From: Verrucomicrobiota bacterium
GTDB taxonomy: Bacteria > Verrucomicrobiota > Verrucomicrobiia > CAIQCK01
Assembly (NCBI GenBank): GCA_016219905.1
Contig: JACRKA010000289.1
Location: forward strand, 1-48,771
Direction: 5' to 3'
DNA: 48,771 bases
The first letter of the stretch is position 1. Each line of letters begins with the position of its first letter. A program made the position numbers and the translations under genes. Under the pieces are notes generated by a model. That model had not been told where the DNA came from. It saw only the letters and a program-made list of their open reading frames with translations, and did not search any database. Below are positions 8,301 through 18,192 of this stretch, one piece after another.

Positions 8301-9068
8301 ATGAACCCGGTCATCAAACTCGACGATCTCCACAAGACCTACCACACCGGCGAGGTCGAGGTGCTCGCCGTGCGCGGCGTGTCGCTGGAGATCCTGCCGG
8401 GCGAATTCGTGGCGGTGATGGGCGCGAGCGGCTCCGGCAAGTCCACGCTCATGAACATCGTGGGCTGCCTCGACCGGCCGACAAGCGGACGCTACTTCCT
8501 CGACGGCACCGACGTGTCGGAACTCGACACGGACGAGCTGGCCGACATCCGCAACAAGAAAATCGGGTTCGTGTTCCAGGGCTTCAACCTGCTCTCGCGC
8601 ACCTCCGCGTTGGAGAACGTCGAGTTGCCGATGCTCTACCGCCACGACCAGCACTCCGCGCGCGAGCTTCGCGAGCAGGCCACGCGGGCGCTGGAGACCG
8701 TCAGCCTCGCCGACCGGGCCGACCACCATCCGAACCAGCTCTCCGGCGGCCAGCAACAGCGCGTGGCCATCGCCCGAGCGCTCGTGAACCAGCCGGCGTT
8801 GTTGCTCGCCGACGAGCCGACGGGCAACCTCGACAGCCGCACCAGCGTCGAGATCATGGGCGTGTTCCAGCAACTCAACGAGCAGGGCATCACCATCGTC
8901 ATGGTGACACACGAAACGGACATCGCGCGGTTCACCAAGCGCAACGTCGTCATGAGCGACGGCGTGGTGCTGACTGACACGCCGGTCGGCGACCGCCTGT
9001 TTGCCGGGCCTGAACTGGAGCGCCTGCAAAAAACGCGCGGCTCCGCGCCGCAAGCTGCTGCGTCATGA
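8301..9068 (+). CDS. MacB-type ABC transporter ATP-binding protein
   Basis: The 255-residue ATPase shows Walker [10 protein letters not shown] (41-49), Q-loop glutamine (Q93), signature LSGGQQQR (147-154), Walker B LLLADEP (167-173) and the switch histidine (H204 in MVTHE). The match to LolD/MacB-type ATPases is strong throughout. ATG at 8301 was chosen because the open frame upstream only translates the dispersed repeat. The stop overlaps the permease start (ATGA at 9065). In MacAB-type systems the ATPase drives mechanotransmission, extruding macrolides, peptides or lipids; the substrate here is unknown. Confidence 0.93.
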   Translation: MNPVIKLDDLHKTYHTGEVEVLAVRGVSLEILPGEFVAVMGASGSGKSTLMNIVGCLDRPTSGRYFLDGTDVSELDTDELADIRNKKIGFVFQGFNLLSRTSALENVELPMLYRHDQHSARELREQATRALETVSLADRADHHPNQLSGGQQQRVAIARALVNQPALLLADEPTGNLDSRTSVEIMGVFQQLNEQGITIVMVTHETDIARFTKRNVVMSDGVVLTDTPVGDRLFAGPELERLQKTRGSAPQAAAS

Positions 9069-10282
9069 GAATCACCATCACCCTCAAGACCGCCCTGCGC
9101 GCGCTGCGGCGCAACAAGATGCGCTCGGTGCTGACCGCCCTCGGCATCATCATCGGCGTCGGCGCGGTCATCGCGATGGTCGGCATCGGCAACGGCGCCA
9201 AGGCGCAGATCGAGGCGCAGATCGCCAGCCTCGGGCAGAACGTGATCCTCATCTTCTCCGGCAGCATGACGCGCAGCGGCGTGCACACCGGCTGGGGCGG
9301 CGCGGGCACGTTGACCGTGGAGGATGCCGAGGCCATCCGGCGCGAGATTTCCGGCGTGTCCGCCGTCAGCCCGGAGCTGCGCTCCGCCGCGCAGGTCGCG
9401 GCGGGCAACCAGAACTGGATGCCGCAGATCCTCGGCGAAGGGCCGGATTACTTCGACATCCGCCAATGGCCGTTGGTGGAGGGCGCGCCGTTCACCGATC
9501 TGGACGTGCGCGGCGCGAACAAGGTGGCCATCATCGGCAAGACCACCGCGCAGCAGCTCTTCGGCGACGAAAGCCCCATCGGGCAGGTCGTGCGGATCAA
9601 GAACGTGCCGTTCACCATTGTCGCCCTGTTGTCCTCGAAGGGCCTCTCGGTGATGGGCAGCGACCAGGACGACGTGCTGATCGTGCCCTACACCAGCGCG
9701 ATGAAACGCCTCCTCGGCGTGACCACGCTGCGCTCCATCATGGTGCAGGCCGCCGACGCGAAACAACTCCCGGTGGTACAGCAACAGCTCACCGAGTTGC
9801 TGCGCCAGCGTCATCGCATCCAGCCTGGCCGGGACGACGACTTCACCGTGCGCGGCCAGCAGGACATCGCCGACATGGCGACGGCGCAATCGAAGACGAT
9901 GACGCTCCTGCTCGGCGCCATCGCCAGCGTGTCGCTCATCGTCGGCGGCATCGGCATCATGAACATCATGCTGGTCAGCGTCACCGAGCGCACGCGGGAG
10001 ATCGGCATCCGGATGGCCGTGGGCGCGCACGCGCGCGACATCCTGCTGCAATTCCTGACCGAGGCGATCACGCTCAGCTCCATCGGTGGCCTCATCGGCA
10101 TCGGGCTGGGGGTCGGCATCTCGAAGGCGCTTTCGGCCATTGTCGAGTGGCCCACGCTGATTTCGGTCACGTCCATCGTCGTGGCGTTCCTCTTCAGCGC
10201 GGCGGTCGGGATTTTTTTCGGGTTCTATCCGGCGCGGAAGGCGTCGAAACTCGACCCGATCGAGGCGCTGCGCTACGAGTGA
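9065..10282 (+). CDS. MacB-type ABC transporter permease (FtsX-like)
   Basis: The 405-residue product has an N-terminal membrane helix ([21 protein letters not shown]), a large periplasmic MacB-PCD domain (about 45-270) and three C-terminal helices of the FtsX family, including [33 protein letters not shown]-type sequence that is diagnostic for MacB permeases. Unlike E. coli MacB, the ATPase is a separate gene; the two overlap in an ATGA coupling. Together with the upstream adaptor this makes the inner-membrane part of a tripartite efflux pump. Confidence 0.93.
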   Translation: MRITITLKTALRALRRNKMRSVLTALGIIIGVGAVIAMVGIGNGAKAQIEAQIASLGQNVILIFSGSMTRSGVHTGWGGAGTLTVEDAEAIRREISGVSAVSPELRSAAQVAAGNQNWMPQILGEGPDYFDIRQWPLVEGAPFTDLDVRGANKVAIIGKTTAQQLFGDESPIGQVVRIKNVPFTIVALLSSKGLSVMGSDQDDVLIVPYTSAMKRLLGVTTLRSIMVQAADAKQLPVVQQQLTELLRQRHRIQPGRDDDFTVRGQQDIADMATAQSKTMTLLLGAIASVSLIVGGIGIMNIMLVSVTERTREIGIRMAVGAHARDILLQFLTEAITLSSIGGLIGIGLGVGISKALSAIVEWPTLISVTSIVVAFLFSAAVGIFFGFYPARKASKLDPIEALRYE

Positions 10283-10404
10283 GACGGGGTCGCGGGCGGC
10301 GGGGCAATGGCGGGTTGGCCGGCGGTCTTCCTTCACGGCGCGTCGGCGAAAAAGAGTTGGCATCGGGGGGATAGCTGTCGCATCATGCGGCCCTGCGGCC
10401 CAGC

Positions 10405-13400
10405 GTGGATGAGTTTTTCCGAACGATGACCACTGAAGCGAAGGGGCAGCCGACCGAGACGGGCCGGCCCAAGGAACCAGTCAGCGACGCGTCGCCGGGG
10501 CGCGCCGGGAGTGGTTTTGGGGCGCAGCGGTTGCTTTGGGTGGCGTTGTTCGTGGTGCCCAATTTTGCGTTGGTGTTCTGGGTGGCCGACACCGCGGGAA
10601 TCTGGCCGGTGGGATGCGGGACGGCGGCGCTGGTGGTGGTGACGCTGGGGGTGTGCGGGGTGTTGTTCACACGGCTGCGGCGCGCGTTGCAGCTATTGGG
10701 TGCGGAGCGCCAGGAGGCGCAGGAGGCGCGGCGGGTGACAGAGAAGGTGTCGGCGGAGCAATACCGCCTGTTGTTCGAGACCAACCCGCAGCCGGCCTGG
10801 ATCTACGACATGGAGACGCTGCGGTTCCTGACCGTCAACGGCGCGGCGCTGCGGCTCTACGGCTACTCGCGGGAAGAGTTCCTGGGCATGACCCTCAAGG
10901 ACATCTGCCCGCCCAATGAAGTGCCGCGTTTGATGGAGCGGCTCGCCAACCTGAGCGCGACGGTCTGGCTCGGCTCGAACTGGCGGCACCGCAAGAAGGA
11001 CGGAACGGTTTTCGATGTCGAGACGACGGCGCATCCGCAGGTGTTTCATGGCCGCCCGGCCCGGTTGACGCTGATCAGCGACATCACCGAGCGCAAACGC
11101 ACCGAGGAGGCGCTGCGGGAGGGGCAGGACCTGTTCTACAGCTTCATGGACAACAGCCCGACGGTGGCGTTCATGAAGGACGCCGAGGGCCGGATGATCT
11201 ACATCAACGCGACCTACGAGAAGACTTTCCAGACGACGCTGGCGGCGGTGCGCGGCAAGAGCGACGCGGAACTGTGGCCGCCGGAGGTCGCCCGGTCGCT
11301 GCGGGAACACGATCTCGCCGTGTTGGCCGGCGACAAGGTGGTCGAACTGGTCGAGACGGTGCCGACGCCCGACGGCCAGCGGCACGAGTGGCTGGCGTTC
11401 AAGTTCCCGCTGCACAACGTCGGCGGCCGGCGCTACCTGGGCGGCATGGCGATTGACATCACCGACCGCCGGCAGACGATCGAAGCGTTGCGCGAGAGCG
11501 AGCGGCAGTTCACCCGGCTGTTCGAGAGTTCGCCCGACGCCATCTTCGTGGAGGACTCGCAAGGCAAAGTGCTCGACGTCAACCCGGCCGCGTGCCGGCT
11601 CCACGGCCTGGCGCGACAGCAACTGATCGGCAGGAACGTGCTGGATCTCGTGCCGGCCGACAAACGCGACGAGGTGGGGGCCGAGTTCCCGAAGCTCGCC
11701 AGTGGCGAACACGACCACGCCGACGGCTACAGCCTCGGTGCTGACGGACGGAGCGTGCCCGTGTCCATCCGTGCCAGCCGCATGAACTACCGCGGCCAGC
11801 CCGCCGTGCTGCTCCACGTGCGCGACATCAGCTCGCGCCTGCTGGCGGAGGAGGTGGTGCGCTCCAGCGAACGGCGTTTCCGCGCGCTCATCGAGCAGAG
11901 CCGCGACGGCGTGGCCCTGCTCAACCGCAAGGGCATCATCCGCTACGCCAGCCCGTCCACCACCCGCATCATGGGCTACACGCAAGAGGAGTTGCTGGAC
12001 CACTGCGCGTTCGACCTGGTCCGCGCGGAGGATCTGGAGGCGGTCAAGACACGGTTTGCCCAGATGTTGGAGAAACCCGGCGCGGGCACGCCGATCCAGT
12101 TCTGCTACCGCCACAAGGACGGCTCGTGGCGCTGGATGGAGGGGGTCGGCACCAACCTCCTCGACGACCCGCCCGTGGCCGCCATCGTCCTGAACTTCGC
12201 CGACATCACCGAACGCAAGGAAGCGGAAAGCCAACTGCGCGCCGTCATGGCCAGCGCCCGCTGCCTGCTCTGGCACGCGATCGTCCGGCTCTCTCCAGGC
12301 GACGCGCCCGGCAAGATGGACTGGAGCACCCTGCTCGTCCAAAACGAAGACGCCGCGCGGCAGTTCTTCCCCGTCGAGACACAGGCGGGCCAGACCTACA
12401 GCGACGCCTGGGTGCGCAGCAAACTGCCCGAAGACCTCGAACAAACCGACCAGACCAGTTGCGGGGCCTTCATGTCCGGCAAGCCGGGCTACACCCAGGA
12501 ATACCGCTGCAAGCTCGCCAAGGGCGACGTGCGCTGGTTCTACGAAGACGTCTCCATCCAGCCCATCGCCCCCGGCCGTTGGAGCGCCATCGGCGTCTGC
12601 ACCGACATCACCGAGCGCAAAGCCCTCGAAGAACAACTCCGCCAGGCCCACAAGATGGAGGCCATCGGCCAGCTTGCCGGCGGCGTCGCCCACGACTTCA
12701 ACAACCTCCTCATGGTCATCCGCGGCTACTGCGAACTGATGCTCGAAGGCATGGCCTCCGACGACGCCTTCCGTCCGCAGGCCCAGCACATCCAGAAAGC
12801 CGCCGACCGCGCCGCCGCCCTGGTCCAGCAACTCCTGGCTTTCAGCCGCAAACAGGTCTTCCAGCCCAAGGTCCTCGAGCTTAACCACATCATCGGCGAG
12901 ATGGAACCCATGCTCCGCCGTCTCATCGGTGAAGACATCGAACTGATCATCCACCGCAAGGCCAACTTGGGCCACATCAAGGCCGACCGGACCCAGATCG
13001 AACAGGTCATCATGAACCTCGCCGCCAACGCCCGCGACGCCATGCCCAGCGGCGGCAAGCTCATCATCGAGACCGCCAACGCCCAACTCGACGCCGCCTA
13101 CGCCCGTCGCCACCCCGACCTGAAGCCGGGCCGCTACGTCCAGCTCGCCGTCAGCGACACCGGCAAGGGCATGGACGCCCAGACCCGCGCCCACATCTTC
13201 GAGCCGTTCTTCACCACCAAGGAGAACACCAAACGCGCCGGCCTCGGCCTGGCCACCGTCTATGGCATCGTCAAACAAAGCGGCGGCCACATCTGGGTTT
13301 ACAGCGAGCCGGAGCACGGCGCCGTCTTCAAGGTTTACCTGCCCCGCGTGGACGAACCGGCCGAGCCGGAACGCGCCGCGTCGCGGCCCGACCCCAAGAC

Positions 13401-13779
13401 ACTTCAGGGGAACGAAACCGTCCTGCTGGTCGAAGACGACGACGAGGTCCGCACCCTGGCCTGCGAATTCCTCGAACGCCGCGGCTACCGCGTCATCGTC
13501 GCCAGCAACGGCGAGGAAGCCACCCAGATCGCGGGCCGGCACAAGAAACCCATCCACCTCCTGCTGACCGACGTCGTCATGCCCGGCATGAGCGGCCGCA
13601 TCGTCGCCCAGCTCGTCGTCTCCATCCACCCCGAGACCAAGGTCCTCTACATCTCCGGCTACACCGACATCACCATCACCCACCACGGCATCATCGCCGC
13701 CGGCACCGCCTTCCTCCAGAAACCCTTCACCCCCGACGCCCTCGCCCTCAAAGTCCGCGAAGTCCTCGAAGGGAAATGA
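10405..13779 (+). CDS. Multi-PAS hybrid sensor histidine kinase with receiver domain
   Basis: The 1124-residue protein has two N-terminal membrane helices (about 36-95), then five PAS-like modules (starting near [37 protein letters not shown] and QLRAVMAS). A HisKA domain follows with AHDFNN (phosphorylated His near 763), then an HATPase domain ([25 protein letters not shown]). A C-terminal receiver carries Asp near 1056 in [10 protein letters not shown]. It should autophosphorylate and pass phosphate to its own receiver; no separate response regulator is nearby. The start may be GTG 10405 or ATG 10426. The third-base preference moves from G in the N-terminal part to C in the C-terminal part. 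Confidence 0.92.
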   Translation: MDEFFRTMTTEAKGQPTETGRPKEPVSDASPGRAGSGFGAQRLLWVALFVVPNFALVFWVADTAGIWPVGCGTAALVVVTLGVCGVLFTRLRRALQLLGAERQEAQEARRVTEKVSAEQYRLLFETNPQPAWIYDMETLRFLTVNGAALRLYGYSREEFLGMTLKDICPPNEVPRLMERLANLSATVWLGSNWRHRKKDGTVFDVETTAHPQVFHGRPARLTLISDITERKRTEEALREGQDLFYSFMDNSPTVAFMKDAEGRMIYINATYEKTFQTTLAAVRGKSDAELWPPEVARSLREHDLAVLAGDKVVELVETVPTPDGQRHEWLAFKFPLHNVGGRRYLGGMAIDITDRRQTIEALRESERQFTRLFESSPDAIFVEDSQGKVLDVNPAACRLHGLARQQLIGRNVLDLVPADKRDEVGAEFPKLASGEHDHADGYSLGADGRSVPVSIRASRMNYRGQPAVLLHVRDISSRLLAEEVVRSSERRFRALIEQSRDGVALLNRKGIIRYASPSTTRIMGYTQEELLDHCAFDLVRAEDLEAVKTRFAQMLEKPGAGTPIQFCYRHKDGSWRWMEGVGTNLLDDPPVAAIVLNFADITERKEAESQLRAVMASARCLLWHAIVRLSPGDAPGKMDWSTLLVQNEDAARQFFPVETQAGQTYSDAWVRSKLPEDLEQTDQTSCGAFMSGKPGYTQEYRCKLAKGDVRWFYEDVSIQPIAPGRWSAIGVCTDITERKALEEQLRQAHKMEAIGQLAGGVAHDFNNLLMVIRGYCELMLEGMASDDAFRPQAQHIQKAADRAAALVQQLLAFSRKQVFQPKVLELNHIIGEMEPMLRRLIGEDIELIIHRKANLGHIKADRTQIEQVIMNLAANARDAMPSGGKLIIETANAQLDAAYARRHPDLKPGRYVQLAVSDTGKGMDAQTRAHIFEPFFTTKENTKRAGLGLATVYGIVKQSGGHIWVYSEPEHGAVFKVYLPRVDEPAEPERAASRPDPKTLQGNETVLLVEDDDEVRTLACEFLERRGYRVIVASNGEEATQIAGRHKKPIHLLLTDVVMPGMSGRIVAQLVVSIHPETKVLYISGYTDITITHHGIIAAGTAFLQKPFTPDALALKVREVLEGK

Positions 13780-13857
13780 CCCCGCTCGTGCCGCCGCAAA
13801 CCGGCGCCCCCGTCAAAGCGGGCGGAGCTTCCAGCAGACCACGCAGCGCCGCGGCCG

Positions 13858-14319
13858 TCAGTGGCCGCAAGCGCAGCAGGACGGCGCTTTCTTCTTCCCC
13901 ATGTTCTTGATGGCCGCCGCGGCCCGGCTGGCGTCCTCTTCGCCATCGAAGCCGATGTAGCAGACAAACTTGTTGCCGATGACCGCCGCCGAGCAGCCGC
14001 GCAGGCTGACGCCCGCGGCGCCAATGGCCGCCGCGATCTTCGCGCCGAGACCGCCCACGTTCGGCCCCTCGATCTTCAGCGTCGTGATCCGCTCCGTCTC
14101 CCGGAAGCCGGCTGCTGCCGCCGCCGCGAGGACCTTCCGGCCTTTCAGCGGCGTGGCGAACACCGAACCGGTGCCGGGTCTCGCCGCGTTGCGCCGCGCG
14201 ACCACGCACTCCAGGTTCGCGCCCGCCTCGGCCAACGGCCCCAGCACGCTGGACAGCCCGCCCGGTTGATCGTGAATCTCCGCTGCCCACACATGAATCT
14301 TGGTGACTTTGATTGCCAT
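13858..14319 (-). CDS. Two-ACT-domain protein with Cys-rich tail
   Basis: From the ATG at 14319 (GGAGG eight bases upstream) the product is 153 residues. The N-terminal ACT-like fold reads KIHVWAAEIHDQPGGLSSVLGPLAEAGANLE, the typical beta-alpha-beta start of ligand-binding ACT domains. A second ACT-like repeat begins near ITTLKIEGPNVGGLGAKIAAAIGAAGVSL. The protein ends KKKAPSCCACGH, a short cysteine/histidine cluster that could bind metal. ACT domains usually sense amino acids. No catalytic domain is attached. It lies downstream of, and in the same direction as, the radical SAM gene (118-base gap). Confidence 0.7.
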   Translation of the reverse strand: MAIKVTKIHVWAAEIHDQPGGLSSVLGPLAEAGANLECVVARRNAARPGTGSVFATPLKGRKVLAAAAAAGFRETERITTLKIEGPNVGGLGAKIAAAIGAAGVSLRGCSAAVIGNKFVCYIGFDGEEDASRAAAAIKNMGKKKAPSCCACGH

Positions 14320-14437
14320 GGACATTTCCTCCGTGGATTGGGGTTGTTGATTCTCTGCCGCGCGTAAGAATAGCCACGCCTCCAAACGGAAATCAATCCA
14401 ACTCACCGGGACGCGGAATCGGCCAGGGCCTCGACCG

Positions 14438-15775
14438 CTACGCCGTCCAGACGCCCGCGATGGCCGTCTGGCAGAACTTGCACTTGCCGCCGTCGAGATG
14501 GACGCCCGTGATCGTGTAGATGTCGCGCGTGACGACGGCGCGCTTGCAGTTCGGGCAGAACGTCGTCTCCGCGTCGGGCAGGCCGGGCACGTTGCCGACG
14601 TAGGCGTAGCGCAGCCCGGCCCGCCGCGCGATGTCCTGTGCCTGCAGCAGCATCTCCACCGGCGTCGGCGGCAGGTGGGAGAGCTTGTGTTGGGGGTGGA
14701 ACCGCGAGAAGTGGATCGGCTGGTCGGGGCCGAGGTTCTTCACGATCCAGCCGCACATCCGCGCGATCATGTCCGGCTTGTCGGTGTAGGTGGGGATGAC
14801 GAGGTTGATCAACTCGAACCAGATGCCCATGCTCTTCATCGTCTTGAGGATGTTGAGGATCGCGTCGAGGCTGCCGGCGTTGAGCTTCCAGTAAACGTCG
14901 TCGTCGAAGCCTTTCAGGTCCACGTGCGCGGCGTCCACGAACTGCCCGATGTCGCGCAGCGCCCGCTCATCCATCGAGCCGCAGGTGACCATGATGTTCT
15001 TGAGCTTGCGCTCGCGCGCCAGCTTGCACGTGTCGTAGGTGTATTCGAAGAATGCGACCGGGTCGGAGTAGGTGTAGGAGATGGACGGGCATTTCGCCCA
15101 CTCCGCCACTGCCACCACGTCGTCCGGGAACATGCTCAGCCGCGCGATGTCGCCCATCCCGATCGCCTGCGTCACCGGCGGCCGCAGCCGCAGCTCCGGC
15201 CCGAACGGATCCTTCGTCTCCTCCGGCTTCTTCTGCGAGATCTCCCAGTTCTGGCAGTTCAGGCAGCGGAACACGCAGCCCGCCGTTGCGAGCGAGAACG
15301 TCCGGCTGCCGGGCAGGAAGTGGAACAGCGGCTTCTTCTCGACCGGGTCCACGTGGAAGGTGCACGGGTTGCCATAGACCAGCGTGTAGAGCACACCGTC
15401 CACGTTGACCTTGTCGCGGCAATGGCTGCGGTCGCCCGGCTCCAGCAGGCAGTTGTTCGGGCAGATCTTGCACTGCACATTCTTGCCGAGCTTCAGGTAA
15501 TGGTAGCCTTCCTTCACCCACCCGCGCCGTTTCCAAGCCTCCCACAGCTCGCCCGTCGGCGCATCCTTCTTGAAAATCTCCAACAGCCCCGTCGTCACCG
15601 CGTCGCGCGCCGAGCGCCGCGCCAGCCACACCGCCGAGCCGCCGCCGGCCGCGCTCGCCAAAGCAACAAGGGTGTAGTTGATCGCCTCGCGGCGGCTGAA
15701 ACCTCGCGTCGTTGGCGGCGTCGGAGCCGCGCCCTGACCGCTCACGACTTGTCCTTTGTCCCTATCCATCCCCAT
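14438..15775 (-). CDS. AmmeMemoRadiSam-type radical SAM enzyme with TAT-like N-terminus
   Basis: The 445-residue protein carries the radical SAM cluster motif CVFRCLNC (C167, C171, C174) with the PflA-like context typical of the AmmeMemoRadiSam radical SAM family. Before it is a second cysteine set (C102, C105, C109, C119) and at the C-terminus a zinc-ribbon-like pair CPNC/CKFC. The N-terminus has FSRREAINY (Arg 28-29) followed by a hydrophobic stretch TLVALASAAGGGSAVWLA, resembling a twin-arginine export signal. The reaction is unknown in this family. The start overlaps the preceding small membrane gene by about 34 bases (or 28 with ATG 15769). Export of a radical SAM enzyme would be unusual and is an inference only. 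Confidence 0.85.
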   Translation of the reverse strand: MGMDRDKGQVVSGQGAAPTPPTTRGFSRREAINYTLVALASAAGGGSAVWLARRSARDAVTTGLLEIFKKDAPTGELWEAWKRRGWVKEGYHYLKLGKNVQCKICPNNCLLEPGDRSHCRDKVNVDGVLYTLVYGNPCTFHVDPVEKKPLFHFLPGSRTFSLATAGCVFRCLNCQNWEISQKKPEETKDPFGPELRLRPPVTQAIGMGDIARLSMFPDDVVAVAEWAKCPSISYTYSDPVAFFEYTYDTCKLARERKLKNIMVTCGSMDERALRDIGQFVDAAHVDLKGFDDDVYWKLNAGSLDAILNILKTMKSMGIWFELINLVIPTYTDKPDMIARMCGWIVKNLGPDQPIHFSRFHPQHKLSHLPPTPVEMLLQAQDIARRAGLRYAYVGNVPGLPDAETTFCPNCKRAVVTRDIYTITGVHLDGGKCKFCQTAIAGVWTA

Positions 15776-16026
15776 CTCCGAAACGCCAGATACATCGCCG
15801 GCAACGAATGCACCAGCACCAGCGCGATCAGCGGCAGGTGCATCGCCTTGTGGATGGCGAGGGCCTTCTTGGCGTCCATCAGGCCCCCGAACCCATACTC
15901 GCCGCTCATCATGTAGCCGGTCGCGAGGAAAACTAGCACGACCGCAAACAGCGGCCAACTGCTGACGCGCACAATCTTGTCCAGCACGTAGTGCGGCGGC
16001 CGCTGCATCGCAGGTCGTGTGCTCAT
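15742..16026 (-). CDS. Small two-helix haem-b-like membrane protein
   Basis: The 94-residue protein has a helix near residues 20-42 (SSWPLFAVVLVFLATGYMM) and a second near 60-82 containing spaced histidines (HKAMHLPLIALVLVHSLPAMY). This is the pattern of short cytochrome b-type or DUF4405-like membrane proteins that hold haem between helices. It lies six bases after the spermidine-synthase-like gene and overlaps the radical SAM gene, so the three are co-transcribed. A role in passing electrons to the neighbouring radical SAM protein is plausible but unproven. Confidence 0.6.
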   Translation of the reverse strand: MSTRPAMQRPPHYVLDKIVRVSSWPLFAVVLVFLATGYMMSGEYGFGGLMDAKKALAIHKAMHLPLIALVLVHSLPAMYLAFRRWGWIGTKDKS

Positions 16027-16032
16027 GTCCCC

Positions 16033-18168
16033 TCAACCTTTCCGCAACAGAATGACCACGCCGGCCGCCGCGTTCAAGCCTGCCGTCAGCCAGCACACCG
16101 CCGTCACGCCGATCAGCGGAATCAACACCACGCTCGGCAACAGCGCCCCCAGAAACGCGCCCACAAAATCCGCCGTGTAAAGCCGCGACGCCGTCGCTGC
16201 CGCTCCCTCGAACTGCGCCCGGCTCGCCAACGGAAACTCCATCCCCACCAGCGCCGCCAGCGCGAACGTCAACAGTGCCACGACGGCCTGCGTCGCTGTC
16301 ACACTTGCGCCGCCGAGTGTCGTCAATGCCAGCGGCAGCAGCGCCGCGAACGACGCGATGACGAACGCCAGCAGCGCCAAGCCACGCGAGCTGGCTCCAC
16401 TTCGCCGGTTCGCGAGCCATGCGCCCGCCGCGAGACCGGCCATGAACATCGTCACGATCACGCCGATCTGCTGATACAACGAACCGCACATCGCCTGAAA
16501 ACCGAGCAGCAACACAACTTCCAGCGCCGACCCGGCAAAACCTGACGCGAAGATCGCCAGCGACGCCGGCCGCAGCCGCGCCATGTAGATGGCCAGCGCG
16601 GCGACCAGCAGCCAACCGAGCCAGCCGAACCGCACGCGAAACTGACTGGCCCAGTGGCGCAGATGGTAGAGGTAAAGCGCCGGGTTGAAATCGGTATTCA
16701 CCGCCGCGGGCTGCGCCACCGCGCGCGCCAGGTCCGCCATCCGGTCCGGCGTCAGCATCGCGTCGAGATAGGCGGCCTTCACCAGCCGAGTCGGCACGCC
16801 GCGCTGCGCGATGCGCGCCGCGATGTCCGCGTGCAGCGGGCCATCCGACGCCAGGAAGAACACCCGCCCGCCGGGAATCATCAGCACGTTGGCGAACGAC
16901 CGCCGCAACGTCGCGTGCGCCGATGCCAGCAGCCGCCCCAGCTCCGGGCTGACGTAGTTTTCGTAACGGCCCAGCCCGAACGACAGCACGCCGCCGGTGG
17001 CGAGCGCGCGTTTGGCCTCGGCGAAAAACTCCGCGGTATAGAACCGGTTGATCTGCGACGTGGACGGATCCGGCGCGTCCACGATGACCACGTCGAACCG
17101 CTCCGCGGTCTGTTTGATGAACAACCGCCCGTCGCTCTGCACGACGCGGATGCGCGCGTCAGCCAGCGCGTCCGGCAAAAACCGCCGGCCCGCCGCAATG
17201 ATCAGCGGGTCGAGTTCGACGTAGGTCACTTCCGCCACGCCATACTTCAGAATCTCGCGCGCCGTGCCGGAGATGCCGCCGCCGACCAGCAACACCCGCC
17301 GCGCCTCCGGCCGTTGGATCATCGCGTAATGCACCGTCTCCTCCACCTGCCCGACGTTGTGCGTCGAGACGAACGGCACGCCGTTCTCGATGAAGTTGAA
17401 CTGGCCCGGCGATTCGGTGACCACGAGCTTGCCGTAGGGTGAGTTCTGGCGGAACACGATCTTCTGATGCGGAAACTGCAACGCCGTCGAGACCGCGTCA
17501 GCGTCGGCCAGAAAAGCCGCTGCTGAAATCGCCACCGCAAACGCCGACGCGGCGACGACCAGCCGTTTGCTGCCAATGCGCCACGCGATCACCGCGGCCA
17601 CCGCGAGGCTCAGCAGTGCCGGCGCGTAAAGGATGGCGAGATGGTCCAGCAGCCGAACCATCACGAAGCTGAACAGCGCTCCCCCGGCGATGCTGCCGGC
17701 GGAGTCGGCGACATAGACGCGGCCGATGCCCGTTGCGCCTTCGCGTTGGCCGAGGATCACGCACGCCAGCGTCAGCAGCCAGCCCGACACGATGCAGAAC
17801 GGCGCGAGCAACACGAGGCTGCCCAGGACCGTCTCGGTGACGCCGACGGTCGAGCCGCGCAGGAAGACGACGTTGCGCAGCGCGCGCAGCAGGAAGACCT
17901 GTGCCAGCGGCAGCGCCGCAACAGCGATCAGCCCGCCCGCCAACCAAGGCACCGGCTCGCGCAGCCGGCCCGTGCCGCGGCCCAGCCACGAGCCGAGGCC
18001 GGTCAGCAGCAGCCAGTTGCCGAGCGTGACGCCGAGGGTGATCTCGTTGCCGCTGAACGCGCCGAGCAGTTCGCGCATCAGGGCGAGTTGGGTCATCACG
18101 CTGGCGACGCCGAGCGCGGCGATGGCCGCGAGGACGAGACGACGATCAACGTGGTTCGGTGCGGTCAT
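16033..18168 (-). CDS. Membrane-embedded spermidine-synthase-like protein
   Basis: The 711-residue protein has about six N-terminal membrane helices, a Rossmann methyltransferase/polyamine-synthase-like domain near 230-450 and about six further C-terminal helices. The central domain shows the nucleotide-binding motif VLLVGGGISG (293-302), acidic VELD (318-321) and DAPDPST (364-370), matching spermidine synthase folds. The polyamine substrate cannot be deduced. Membrane-fused relatives occur in many bacteria without known activity. It sits between the Memo-AMMECR1 gene (24-base gap) and the small haem-b-like gene (six-base gap), inside the AmmeMemoRadiSam cassette. Confidence 0.8.
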   Translation of the reverse strand: MTAPNHVDRRLVLAAIAALGVASVMTQLALMRELLGAFSGNEITLGVTLGNWLLLTGLGSWLGRGTGRLREPVPWLAGGLIAVAALPLAQVFLLRALRNVVFLRGSTVGVTETVLGSLVLLAPFCIVSGWLLTLACVILGQREGATGIGRVYVADSAGSIAGGALFSFVMVRLLDHLAILYAPALLSLAVAAVIAWRIGSKRLVVAASAFAVAISAAAFLADADAVSTALQFPHQKIVFRQNSPYGKLVVTESPGQFNFIENGVPFVSTHNVGQVEETVHYAMIQRPEARRVLLVGGGISGTAREILKYGVAEVTYVELDPLIIAAGRRFLPDALADARIRVVQSDGRLFIKQTAERFDVVIVDAPDPSTSQINRFYTAEFFAEAKRALATGGVLSFGLGRYENYVSPELGRLLASAHATLRRSFANVLMIPGGRVFFLASDGPLHADIAARIAQRGVPTRLVKAAYLDAMLTPDRMADLARAVAQPAAVNTDFNPALYLYHLRHWASQFRVRFGWLGWLLVAALAIYMARLRPASLAIFASGFAGSALEVVLLLGFQAMCGSLYQQIGVIVTMFMAGLAAGAWLANRRSGASSRGLALLAFVIASFAALLPLALTTLGGASVTATQAVVALLTFALAALVGMEFPLASRAQFEGAAATASRLYTADFVGAFLGALLPSVVLIPLIGVTAVCWLTAGLNAAAGVVILLRKG

Positions 18169-18192
18169 GCGGAAGGCCTTCGGCCTTCAGGC

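Noticed and set aside
10693-13686. 997-codon open frame antisense to the hybrid kinase
   Set aside because: It is the high-GC shadow of a gene with clear domains. The translated product is low-complexity (Gly/Val/Ala/Asp-rich) with no family features.
14438-15775. Radical SAM gene as an anaerobic sulfatase maturase for the three sulfatases
   Set aside because: Its cysteine arrangement and overall sequence fit the PflA-like AmmeMemoRadiSam enzyme, and its operon partners are Memo-AMMECR1, not sulfatases.
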